This document shows, in pieces, positions 42,366 to 49,407 of a DNA stretch of 55,824 nucleotides. The stretch is from a virus, in IMG/VR virus record IMGVR_UViG_3300038429_000537, positions 1 through 55,824 of that record. One strand, 5' to 3'. Numbering within the stretch: the stretch's first letter is position 1; each line of letters opens with the position of its first letter. Both the position numbers and the translations under genes were made by a program. The notes beneath the pieces are model-generated. The model ran no database searches. It saw only the letters and a list, made by a program, of their open reading frames with translations, and was not told the origin of the DNA.

Positions 42366-42545
42366 CTACTTTGCCACACGATGAGGCTGCGTGGTCAAAC
42401 TTTTTCGTTCACGGCGCAGGATCTTGTAGGCCGTCGGCCGGCTGCAACCCCTCTCCCGGATGATCTCGTGGAGTCGGAGATTCGTAATGGGTCGGCCCCG
42501 TTTCATCGGACCGCGATTGTGAACACAATTGCGGTTCGCTGTCAC
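42366..42545 (-). CDS. Small HTH DNA-binding protein (59 aa)
   Basis: GTG complement(42545) overlaps the upstream stop (GTGA) with GGAGGAG in front; GTG 42557 is an alternative. The core KRGRPITNLRLHEIIRERGCSRPTAYKILRRER is a helix-turn-helix with a basic lead. A strong 11-bp hairpin (about 42510-42535) covers its first codons and may regulate translation. Likely a phage transcription regulator. Confidence 0.55.
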   Translation of the reverse strand: MTANRNCVHNRGPMKRGRPITNLRLHEIIRERGCSRPTAYKILRRERKSLTTQPHRVAK

Positions 42546-42748
42546 AGGCTCCTCCACTCCGTCGGGCCGTCACCCACGCCTCGGACGCACTCTACGAGGT
42601 GCAGTTTCTCGAGGTCCTCGAGTCGGGCGGTGATGACCACCCGCAACACCTCGGGAAATCGCTCTAGGAGTTGACCCTGGATTTGACCGGGGGTTAGCGC
42701 ATTAGGCTCGGCCGCGCGAAGCACGTCGAGGATGTCAAGGTAGTTCAT
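42542..42748 (-). CDS. Small winged-helix-like protein (68 aa)
   Basis: ATGA overlap with the recombinase stop. The sequence LDILDVLRAAEPNALTPGQIQGQLLERFP ... VITARLEDLEKLHLVECVRG has the alternation of a winged helix (helix, helix, recognition helix, short wing). Probably a DNA-binding regulator; paired in the operon with the HTH gene at 42366. It resembles in style the 43461 protein. Confidence 0.55.
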   Translation of the reverse strand: MNYLDILDVLRAAEPNALTPGQIQGQLLERFPEVLRVVITARLEDLEKLHLVECVRGVGDGPTEWRSL

Positions 42749-43362
42749 TTCTGTCCTCTCTCCGTTCGGATAGCCCTCACCCGGTGGTTCAACTCGTAAG
42801 CCTTGCCGTAACTAATCCCCAGTGCCTTAGCAGCCTTGGCGACCGAGCCGTCGTGTGCGTCGACCGCTTGTCGGACCGTCTCAGCCATCACTTGGCAGGC
42901 GGGTCGGCCTAGCTTTTTGCCCTTCGCCACAGCGTTCCGCAGCCCGGCGCGGACGCGCTCAACGATGATCTCCCGCTCCATTTCGGCGCAGGCACCCAGG
43001 ATGGTAAAGACCAGCTTGCCGGCTGGGGTGGAGGTGTCGACCTGCTCGGTCATCGAAACGAAGGCGATGCCCAGGCCCTTAAAGAACTCCAACGCCTGTG
43101 CCAGGTGAATCGTCGACCGGGCGAAACGGTCAAAGCGCCAAACCATCACGACGTCGAACCGGTGAGCCGCGGCGTCGGCCATCAGCCGGTCGAGCTCGGG
43201 GCGGTGCGACTTAGTGCCGGAGATCCCAGTGTCAACGTAAGTGTCAACGATTCGCCACTCGCGTTGCTGACAGTCTCGTCGCATGTCTCGGAGTTGTACC
43301 TCCGGGTCCTGTCCGTGGTTTTGGGTTGATACCCTGGCGTAAAGTGCGACGCGTTTCAGCAT
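42745..43362 (-). CDS. Serine recombinase (resolvase/invertase type)
   Basis: 205 residues. ATG complement(43362) is chosen because the codon track upstream only adds TTG-ACC. YARVST holds the catalytic Ser12 and Arg10; DVVMVWRFDRFARS gives the active-site arginines; EMEREIIVERVRAGL is the long dimer helix; GSVAKAAKALGISYGKAYEL is the C-terminal HTH. The size and architecture are of small resolvases/invertases, which act on nearby res/inversion sites. Candidate site lies just upstream (43363-43460). Confidence 0.88.
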   Translation of the reverse strand: MLKRVALYARVSTQNHGQDPEVQLRDMRRDCQQREWRIVDTYVDTGISGTKSHRPELDRLMADAAAHRFDVVMVWRFDRFARSTIHLAQALEFFKGLGIAFVSMTEQVDTSTPAGKLVFTILGACAEMEREIIVERVRAGLRNAVAKGKKLGRPACQVMAETVRQAVDAHDGSVAKAAKALGISYGKAYELNHRVRAIRTERGQK

Positions 43363-43460
43363 GGTCAAATTCTACACCGGTTCACTCTTTATGTAAATAG
43401 TACTTTAGTACTGGATTTGAAGACAGCAATTCGGTACCAAGGTACTGGTACCGGACGGTC
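43363..43460 (-). promoter_or_regulatory. Recombinase promoter/possible res site
   Basis: The 98 bases between the recombinase and the next gene hold AGTACT-TT-AGTACT (43399-43412) and GGTACC-AA-GGTACT-GGTACC (43433-43452), a cluster of GTAC-centred dyads, as well as A/T-rich TTTACATAAAG on the minus strand that could be a -10 region. They could be subsites for the recombinase or operators. Related TAGTAC dyad occurs at 39907-39926. Confidence 0.4.
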
Positions 43461-43661
43461 TTACTTCGTCGTTAAGTGCCAGTCGTTCGCGGTGAAGATC
43501 ACCTTCCTGTCGGCTTGCAGTTCATTTAGCAATCGCACGGCCTGCTCCACCCCGATGCCGGGGTAGCGGTGGAGGATCGCGTCGATGGTACTGCCGACTC
43601 CGAGGTCAGCTTCGCGCTCGGCCATCATCTTCAAGATGTCTTCGTGTTGCGTCGGCCACAT
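43461..43661 (-). CDS. Small winged-helix-like protein (66 aa)
   Basis: ATG complement(43661) overlaps the preceding TGA by one base; GGGAGGGAG is upstream. The sequence HEDILKMMAEREADLGVGSTIDAILHRYPGIGVEQAVRLLNEL ... is helical with a possible winged-helix layout. It may be a regulator of the recombinase operon. Function unknown. Confidence 0.55.
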   Translation of the reverse strand: MWPTQHEDILKMMAEREADLGVGSTIDAILHRYPGIGVEQAVRLLNELQADRKVIFTANDWHLTTK

Positions 43662-44005
43662 CACTCCCTCCCGTGGGCCAAACCGAGGCCCTGTAAAACG
43701 TAGGTGTCGTCACCACAGCGAAACGCCACTTGAAAGACTCGTCCCGTTCGTAGGTTGAACTGCCGGCAGAGCATGTAGTCACCGGGGGCTAACGGTGCTT
43801 GGGACGTCGGTCCTTCCAGTGGCTTGAGGCTGAAGAAAACCGTGGCCTTCGGCTCGACCACCTTCTGCCCGTTCTCCAGTCGCTGCACCTGCATCACGAC
43901 CTGCGGGCCGTATTCGGTTTGCTCCTGGCTGAGGGCGGCACCGACGAGGATGAGACCCAGTTCGACCGCGATGAACAACAACCCGAGTAAGATTTTACGC
44001 TTCAA
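43661..44005 (-). CDS. Small exported or membrane-anchored protein (114 aa)
   Basis: TTG complement(44005) is chosen because AAGGAGG stands at good spacing; upstream ATG/other codons lie inside the nuclease gene. N-terminus MKRKILLGLLFIAVELGLILVGAALS is a signal peptide or anchor. The rest is beta-rich (PQVVMQVQRLENGQKVVEPKAT, DTYVLQGLG) with two Cys. Envelope-located; function unknown. Confidence 0.55.
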   Translation of the reverse strand: MKRKILLGLLFIAVELGLILVGAALSQEQTEYGPQVVMQVQRLENGQKVVEPKATVFFSLKPLEGPTSQAPLAPGDYMLCRQFNLRTGRVFQVAFRCGDDTYVLQGLGLAHGRE

Positions 44006-44438
44006 AGTATTCCTCCTTACGTTCGACCAACTCAACGAGACGTTTAATTACCGGGTCAAAATAATCCAGGTAAGAGGCTGAATTGAAGAAGATGTTGAGG
44101 TTGAGGTCCTTTCGTCTTAGGCAGTTACTTATAACTTGCGGACTGTAAACTCCTAACTCCGATGAATCTTCATCAACCACGACATAAATACAGTGAACTT
44201 GTCGCTCCAACAACTGGCAAGTAGCGAGTTGTACCTTGTCAAAGTGCTTCCGCAGAGAGGACGGAGTCTCGTGAGCCTTTAACAGCTTAACCTCAACCCA
44301 AATGGTCTTGCGGTTATGGTTGACCACCAGGTCGGGAATGCCAGTGGTCATGTAATCCTGCAGCTTGAAAATCACAGCTGTCGGTAGCTGCTTTTGCAAC
44401 TCGGTCTTAATCTTCGTGACGGCGTCAGCTTCTCTCAC
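43995..44438 (-). CDS. VRR-NUC/PD-(D/E)xK nuclease
   Basis: 147 residues from GTG complement(44438), with GGAGGAGAA upstream and GTGA overlap. Residues 33-51 contain GIPDLVV (Asp36) and WVEVKL (Glu49, Lys51), the PD...ExK core of VRR-NUC-type Holliday-junction or flap nucleases. Such enzymes work with phage replication and recombination. The C-terminal half is A/T rich and divergent. The 3' end overlaps the next gene by 11 bases. Confidence 0.75.
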   Translation of the reverse strand: MREADAVTKIKTELQKQLPTAVIFKLQDYMTTGIPDLVVNHNRKTIWVEVKLLKAHETPSSLRKHFDKVQLATCQLLERQVHCIYVVVDEDSSELGVYSPQVISNCLRRKDLNLNIFFNSASYLDYFDPVIKRLVELVERKEEYFEA

Positions 44439-45319
44439 TTCTCCTCCAGTCCCGACGGGCCGATGTAGATGCGCGGGCTGCCGAAGTCTTGTTTGTCGGT
44501 CCAGTCCTTCGTGCCGGCCTTCTCGATCAGCGCGGTGATCTTGCCGATGGCCGCGTCGACCCCGTCGAGGTTGCTAAACACCTGAGCCTCGAGGATCGCC
44601 GGTTGCTTGATTGCGCCGAAGTTCAGGTTGCCGTGGTGAGAACCGATGATGTGGAGGACGGTTAACTTGAGTTCAGGGCTAAACTCAAGTTCATCCATCC
44701 ACTTCGCCACGCGCAACATGCCGATCGCGATGTGCCCGAGCAACTCTCCCGGGGTGGTGTATTCGATCGTAGTCCCGCAGCTCATCTCGTCCTGCTTGCC
44801 GATGTCATGCAGCACGGCACCCGTGATCAGCAGGTCGCGCCGCAGGATGGGGTATAGCTTCGCGACGGCATCAGCCAGCCGGCACAGGTTGACGGTGTGC
44901 TCCAACAGTCCGCCGAGGTAAGCGTGGTGCATCTGTTTAGCAGCCGGGGCACGCTTCCAGCGCTGATCGTCAATGGCCACCTCAAGAAGTTTCTTGAGGT
45001 GATCATTGGTAACGGAGGTCACAAACACTTTTAGCTCGTCATACAGCCCGTCTACGCTTTGTGTCGTCCGTGGCAGGAAGAGCTCGCCCGGGTCGTCCTT
45101 CGTTACCCGCGCGGCCTTGATCGTCAGCTGCGCCTCGCCACCGAACTCCGACTCCTCGGTCAGCGCGTCGATCACCTGGCCCGACTGGTACTCCGTCGTA
45201 CCCGGATCCCAGAAGACGGCTTTCCAGCTCTTCCCCCCGGGCTCGTACAACTGCATCCGTAGGTAGGCCTTACCTCGCCCGGTGGTTGCTTTCGTCACGC
45301 TGTTGATCAGGTATTTCAT
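44435..45319 (-). CDS. OB-fold plus HD-domain nuclease, YhaM-like
   Basis: 294 residues. Residues about 1-75 form an OB-fold-like nucleic-acid-binding domain; the HD domain holds His131-His132, LLEHTVNL (His141) and VLHDIGK (His171-Asp172), plus later HIIGSHHG metal ligands. This domain order is that of YhaM 3'-5' exonucleases. It lies between polymerase and VRR nuclease in one operon, so it probably processes DNA or RNA ends. Its coding DNA contains two inverted repeats (44664-44691, 44978-45001). Confidence 0.8.
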   Translation of the reverse strand: MKYLINSVTKATTGRGKAYLRMQLYEPGGKSWKAVFWDPGTTEYQSGQVIDALTEESEFGGEAQLTIKAARVTKDDPGELFLPRTTQSVDGLYDELKVFVTSVTNDHLKKLLEVAIDDQRWKRAPAAKQMHHAYLGGLLEHTVNLCRLADAVAKLYPILRRDLLITGAVLHDIGKQDEMSCGTTIEYTTPGELLGHIAIGMLRVAKWMDELEFSPELKLTVLHIIGSHHGNLNFGAIKQPAILEAQVFSNLDGVDAAIGKITALIEKAGTKDWTDKQDFGSPRIYIGPSGLEEK

Positions 45320-45329
45320 TCGTCTCTCC

Positions 45330-47195
45330 TTAGTGCGCCTCGCTCCAATTTTTTCCCACGCCCGTCTTCCACATGATCGGTGCCAGTAGTTCGATCGTCT
45401 GCTCGTTCAGCAGTTGGTCCCAAGCCTTCAGCGCTTCAGCATCCGGCAAGCAGCCGTTAAACTCGTCGTGAATGGTGTTGCGGATGATCAACCCCAACCG
45501 CTTTCGCGCGCGGTAGGTCTCCAACAGCTTGATCTTCATCGCGTCGGCCGCGCCACCCTGGAGCACGGCGTTCAAGGCTGAATAGTGCCGAGTATCCTCG
45601 GCCGTGTAGCGTCGCCGCCGACCCATAAAGGTCCGCACGTAACCGATTCGTAGCGCCTGGTCCTCGGCTAGCTTTAACAGTCGCTTAGCCTCGGGAAACT
45701 CGCGATCGTACTGGTCGTTGATGCGCTTGCCTTCCGCTTCGGCTACCTTGCACATCCACGCAACCTTCTTATACCCACCGCCGTATGTTTTACAGAACGT
45801 CACGTTCTTCGCGAAATCGCGGATCAGGCCTGTCCACTCGACCATCAACCGGTGAAAGTCTACCCAAGGATCAGCCGCGTAAGCCTTCGCCAGCCGCGTC
45901 ATGCCCAACATCGCGGCGTGATGGGCCAAAAACCGCAGTTCGATCTGTGAGGCGTCGGCGCTGGCCCACACCCGGCCCGGTGGGGGAATGAAGAGTTCCC
46001 GCACGTCCCACCGCTGCAGTAAGAGAGGCTGCTTCTCTCGCTTACTGACCTGTTGAATGTTGATGCCGATGCCGTTCTTATCCTTGCTGGAGCTGTACCG
46101 CCCGGTGATCGTACCGTACTCGTCACCTCGGAGCTGGTGGAGCTGGTAGGTGATCTTGCCGTCGGGCGCGACCTTCTCCAGGTACGGATCGAGGTACTTC
46201 GCCTTCAACGATGCGAGTTGCCGACCCTCTAGAGCTAGCTGAACTGCTGGATTGTCGACAATCCAGCAGTTACCAGAATCCTGTCGTACCCAGTGTCCGG
46301 CGATCGGCTCCAGGGCCTCCTCGGCGAAGGATTCGTTGCCCGACTCGGTCGTGAAGCCCGTGTGTTGCAGCCCGAGGTGGCGGAACAGCTTCGCCATGTC
46401 GTTTGCCGAGGTGGGCTTTATTCGCAACCCGGTTAGTTCGTACAGCCGCATGACCCGTTGGTTGTACTCCTCGGTGACCTCAGCCCGCCACTTAATCAGT
46501 TTCGGTACGTCGAGGTAGGCACCGGAGCGCTGCATCGCTGCGGTGCAGTACACGAGGTTGTCCTCGAGGTCCTGAACGTCTCCGAGATCCTCGGCCGTGA
46601 TTTTGGGGGTGTACGACTCGTTGATCAACCACGTCAGCTCGGCGTCTTCGATGGCGACCGGCGCGGCTTGCGCTGCCGTCATCTGGTGAATCGTCGCGTG
46701 GTCCACGTCCTGCATCTCGTAGTTGAGTTCTTCCTGGGCCAAGAGACGCAGGTTGAGACGATAACGATGATCGTTGAGCAGCGCTGCCGCGTGGAAAACG
46801 TCGCGGAAGCTACAGTCCTGCTCCTCGAGGTCAACGCCAAATTTGAGAGCCGTGTCAATTTCGAATTTGGCGTTGGCCACGATGAGTTGCTTGCTTCGTA
46901 GTTCGCAGCGTAGCCACTCGCGTACGTTTGCTTCCGGGTAATTGCCCCCACCCGGGTGGCGGATCGGCACGTACTGCTTTCGGCCCGACGGCAACCGGAA
47001 GGACAGACCGACGAGGCTACGCTCTTCCATCCGCTTTTCAACTGTGGTCTCAGTGTCGAAGGCCAAACTTTCGACGTTGCCCAGCTCGGGCAATGCCGAA
47101 AGAGAGTTGCCTATTGCCGGCGCGACGACCGGGTTCACGTTGAATTGTAAATTTAGGGAATTACATACTTCGCAATTGAAAGATTTTTCAAACAT
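45330..47195 (-). CDS. Family A DNA polymerase with 3'-5' exonuclease
   Basis: 621 residues. AAGGAGATAA precedes ATG. A short A/T-rich N-terminal extension carries CEVC. Exonuclease motif I is LAFDTET (Asp46/47 region), motif II NAKFEIDTA. Polymerase motif A is Asp414 in DASQIELR, motif B Arg459-x3-Lys463-x3-Phe467-x3-Tyr471-Gly, motif C HDE (576-578). Phe467 sits where Phe in Pol I disfavours dideoxynucleotides. No 5' nuclease domain. It is the replicative polymerase of the phage; primase and helicase are outside the window. Confidence 0.9.
   Translation of the reverse strand: MFEKSFNCEVCNSLNLQFNVNPVVAPAIGNSLSALPELGNVESLAFDTETTVEKRMEERSLVGLSFRLPSGRKQYVPIRHPGGGNYPEANVREWLRCELRSKQLIVANAKFEIDTALKFGVDLEEQDCSFRDVFHAAALLNDHRYRLNLRLLAQEELNYEMQDVDHATIHQMTAAQAAPVAIEDAELTWLINESYTPKITAEDLGDVQDLEDNLVYCTAAMQRSGAYLDVPKLIKWRAEVTEEYNQRVMRLYELTGLRIKPTSANDMAKLFRHLGLQHTGFTTESGNESFAEEALEPIAGHWVRQDSGNCWIVDNPAVQLALEGRQLASLKAKYLDPYLEKVAPDGKITYQLHQLRGDEYGTITGRYSSSKDKNGIGINIQQVSKREKQPLLLQRWDVRELFIPPPGRVWASADASQIELRFLAHHAAMLGMTRLAKAYAADPWVDFHRLMVEWTGLIRDFAKNVTFCKTYGGGYKKVAWMCKVAEAEGKRINDQYDREFPEAKRLLKLAEDQALRIGYVRTFMGRRRRYTAEDTRHYSALNAVLQGGAADAMKIKLLETYRARKRLGLIIRNTIHDEFNGCLPDAEALKAWDQLLNEQTIELLAPIMWKTGVGKNWSEAH
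46242..46271 (-). repeat. Perfect 30-bp palindrome inside the polymerase gene
   Basis: Left arm AACTGCTGGATTGTC (46242-46256) is followed without spacer by its exact reverse complement (46257-46271). It encodes NCWIVDNPAV, in the stretch between exonuclease and polymerase motif A. Perfect, spacer-free palindromes this long are unusual in coding DNA. Confidence 0.85.
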
Positions 47196-47237
47196 TTATC
47201 TCCTTTGTTTTCAATGTTCCTTGTGAGGTTCGTGCGC

Positions 47238-47441
47238 TCAGTTTCTCGCAATTTTTATAGAATTTTTACGCCGTCGTGCGGCGGTTAATCGAACTTTTCT
47301 AAAAGCCCGAAATTGAATTTTATCTTTGACTATTCTAAAATCAACGATGTGAGTAAGTAAGCAATCGCAGCAACCCAGCACAAAACCTTTATTATTTTTC
47401 GGTTGAAGCCACTCACCATCTTTGGCTTTATAGATTCTCAT
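47238..47441 (-). CDS. Small phage protein with CCDC motif (67 aa)
   Basis: MRIYKAKDGEWLQP ... GCCDCLLTHIVDFRIVKDKIQFRAFR matches a widespread small phage protein type of unknown function with a conserved CCDCxLxH centre and Arg-rich C-terminus. ATG lies in the overlap with the upstream small frame (14 bases). It lies just before the polymerase gene. The Cys/His cluster could bind metal. Confidence 0.7.
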   Translation of the reverse strand: MRIYKAKDGEWLQPKNNKGFVLGCCDCLLTHIVDFRIVKDKIQFRAFRKVRLTAARRRKNSIKIARN

Positions 47442-47615
47442 AAATCCATTTTTCTTCTTTCATGTCATCCTCATCTGGTTCTTTTGAAGTTAAGAAATTT
47501 TCAACATTAGCTAAATGAGAATCGATACTAATTGGTCCGGGAGCACAGAGTTTAATAAGAAACGGGCAAAACCACTTTGAATAATTGTAGTGTCACGCCA
47601 AAATCGAGTCTTCAT
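47428..47615 (-). pseudogene. Small gene apparently split by a -1 frame change
   Basis: ATG complement(47615) overlaps the hydroxymethylase stop (ATGA) with GGAG upstream, and begins MKTRFWRD. That frame soon gives a poor 34-residue product. The neighbouring frame continues HYNYSKWFCPFLIKLCAPGP ... EEKWIYENL, which looks like a real protein and ends inside the start of the next gene. It has no start codon of its own. A one-base deletion, sequencing error or programmed frameshift would join them. Confidence 0.4.
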
Positions 47616-48487
47616 AGCGTAGCTCCGATCAACAAGCGTCGAGCCTCGGACCAAGTCTTCGCGCCTAACACCGCGGCGTACACGCTCCAGGGATGGCGTA
47701 AGTATTCAGGTGGATACTTACCCGGGTTCTCGAGGTAGTCGGTCAAGCAGTACGGATTTTCGATTGACAGGTTCGGGTTCGGCATGTAGGGCAGCGACGG
47801 ACTCGTGATCCCAGGATAGTGTTGCGGGTCAGCCAACACGTTGTGTGCTTTTTCGAAGTCCGTCGCGTAGAGATGGCTGCTACCCAGGTTGAATTGAAGG
47901 TAACCCGGTGTCAGACCGAGCACGCCGGTTAGCCCATTTGCCAGTTGTGCGAAGGTGAAGCAGTCGTACGGCAGGCCCAGCCACACGTCCGATGACCTCA
48001 TCGTCACGATACAATGAAGCTGCATATCCCTACAAATAAATTGTAGGGATATGGTGCAGGGAATGTCCTTCGACGGCGCCGGACACGGCGTCCAGATCGT
48101 TGCTACCCCCTGGCGGGTAAATTCATCCTTCGCAATCGAGTCAACCACGTACTGCCACTGCTTGCTCAACCGCGGCCCGTAGGCGCCGGCTAACGTCTTC
48201 CCGTCGTCGGAGAACCGACCCATCTGCCCGTTGTACGGTGTCAGCGTGGCGAGGTCCTCGCGACCTAGGGCTATCCAGAGCCACTCGGCAACTAAAAATC
48301 TGTAGTTCAGATTCCTAAGGGGGTGGTAGAGGATGTTGTTTCTCAGATCCTGAACGCGCAGCGTGACCCCGGTGATCTCGTGGGTCAACAACCCCCGCGG
48401 CTGGGGCTTGAACTCGGGTTCGTTCAAGAGTTGCTCCAGAAGTTTCAACCACACCTCGTTGATCGACCGTCCTTCGATGGTCAGCAT
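47612..48487 (-). CDS. Thymidylate-synthase homologue, predicted dCMP C5-hydroxymethylase
   Basis: 291 residues, TGATG overlap with the kinase gene. The TS fold is clear: nucleophile Cys144 in DIPCTISLQF, Arg164 in MRSSD, phosphate and folate region YGPRLSKQW, and HLY (His205, Tyr207). The base-specifying Asn of thymidylate synthases (LGxPFN) is Asp175 here (LGLPYD), as in T4 dCMP hydroxymethylase, where Asp reads cytosine. So it likely acts on dCMP, making hydroxymethyl- or methyl-dCMP. Which product forms cannot be told from sequence. Confidence 0.75.
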   Translation of the reverse strand: MLTIEGRSINEVWLKLLEQLLNEPEFKPQPRGLLTHEITGVTLRVQDLRNNILYHPLRNLNYRFLVAEWLWIALGREDLATLTPYNGQMGRFSDDGKTLAGAYGPRLSKQWQYVVDSIAKDEFTRQGVATIWTPCPAPSKDIPCTISLQFICRDMQLHCIVTMRSSDVWLGLPYDCFTFAQLANGLTGVLGLTPGYLQFNLGSSHLYATDFEKAHNVLADPQHYPGITSPSLPYMPNPNLSIENPYCLTDYLENPGKYPPEYLRHPWSVYAAVLGAKTWSEARRLLIGATL

Positions 48488-49407
48488 CAGTTCGCACCTC
48501 TGAACCGCTGCAACAGTTCCACGTACTTGTCACGACTCTTGGACTTAAAGCGCTTAAAAAAAGCAGGATGTGGGATTTCTAACCGAGGTACTCCTAGATT
48601 GTGGCAACGATTGGAGGCTACCTTGCCTAGAGCGATAATAGTCTGTGCTGGGTTATTTCGGTAAATAGCTCGAATGTCGTTGTAAGTAGCATCCATCGTC
48701 ATGATGTTGGCAAAGGCCAGTTCCTCTTCCTGGTAGCCGGCCTCCCAGAGACACTCGTTTAAGAAGTGACTAGATTTCTGGTCGGAGTAAAACGCTAGGT
48801 CCGCACCGCAACTGTCCTTTCCGTCGGCGCGCTCACCGACGAGGAGGAACCTTGCACGGGGACTGCCGATCACGCCGGGCCAGCACTTTCGGCTGCACAA
48901 CACCTCAGGAAAAGGATGCTTTTCCTCGAGGTGCTGTGGTAACAGGCTGGTCCGGTAGTCGAAGTAGACAACGTCGCGCAGGGTGAAGAACTCGGCAAAA
49001 AGAGTACGAAAGTTGCTAGCAACCTTTCGTAATCTTTCCGTGTTGTCAACGTACTCCCGCGCTTGTCGCTTCTTCCAGTTCTCTTCGATGGCCGCGTCGT
49101 CCGTGTCACAGAACACGAACTTCGTACCAAGCGAAAACAGCAGGCGGTTCAGCAGTTTCATCTGCTCGACGGAAATCTTCGAGCCCGTTCGCATCACCGG
49201 CCCGTAGGCCATCTCACCGAGGTGCAGGCGATCGAACACGACATTCGCGCCTCGGGCGTTCAGAACACACTGGGTGTAGTACTCAAATATGTTGACACCC
49301 TCGGCCGGCACACCTTCGTGGCGGTACTCGAACCCGCGCTTCTCGAGGGCGCGCGCTAGCGTAGTTTTGCCCGTCCCGTCGGGACCTTCAACGACTATGC
49401 AGCTCAT
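48487..49407 (-). CDS. dNMP kinase fused to a uracil-DNA-glycosylase-like domain
   Basis: 306 residues; ATG complement(49407) gives ATGA overlap. Residues 1-about 150 are a thymidylate-kinase-like P-loop domain (VEGPDGTGKTT, residues 7-16; then FDRLHLGE). Residues about 155-306 resemble the uracil-DNA-glycosylase superfamily: FLLVGERADGKDSCG in place of motif A, FANIMTMD, TIIALGKVA and IPHPAFFK in place of the HPS motif. Adjacent to the dCMP hydroxymethylase, it could phosphorylate the modified nucleotide. The glycosylase-like half may bind, check or process bases. Two hairpins lie in its coding DNA. Confidence 0.75.
   Translation of the reverse strand: MSCIVVEGPDGTGKTTLARALEKRGFEYRHEGVPAEGVNIFEYYTQCVLNARGANVVFDRLHLGEMAYGPVMRTGSKISVEQMKLLNRLLFSLGTKFVFCDTDDAAIEENWKKRQAREYVDNTERLRKVASNFRTLFAEFFTLRDVVYFDYRTSLLPQHLEEKHPFPEVLCSRKCWPGVIGSPRARFLLVGERADGKDSCGADLAFYSDQKSSHFLNECLWEAGYQEEELAFANIMTMDATYNDIRAIYRNNPAQTIIALGKVASNRCHNLGVPRLEIPHPAFFKRFKSKSRDKYVELLQRFRGAN

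Noticed and set aside
42836-43329. + strand frames over the serine recombinase
   Set aside because: Shadow frames of a clear recombinase with catalytic motifs.
47612-48487. Ordinary thymidylate synthase
   Set aside because: Asp replaces the uracil-reading Asn, and neighbours are DNA-modification-type genes; still the general fold is TS.
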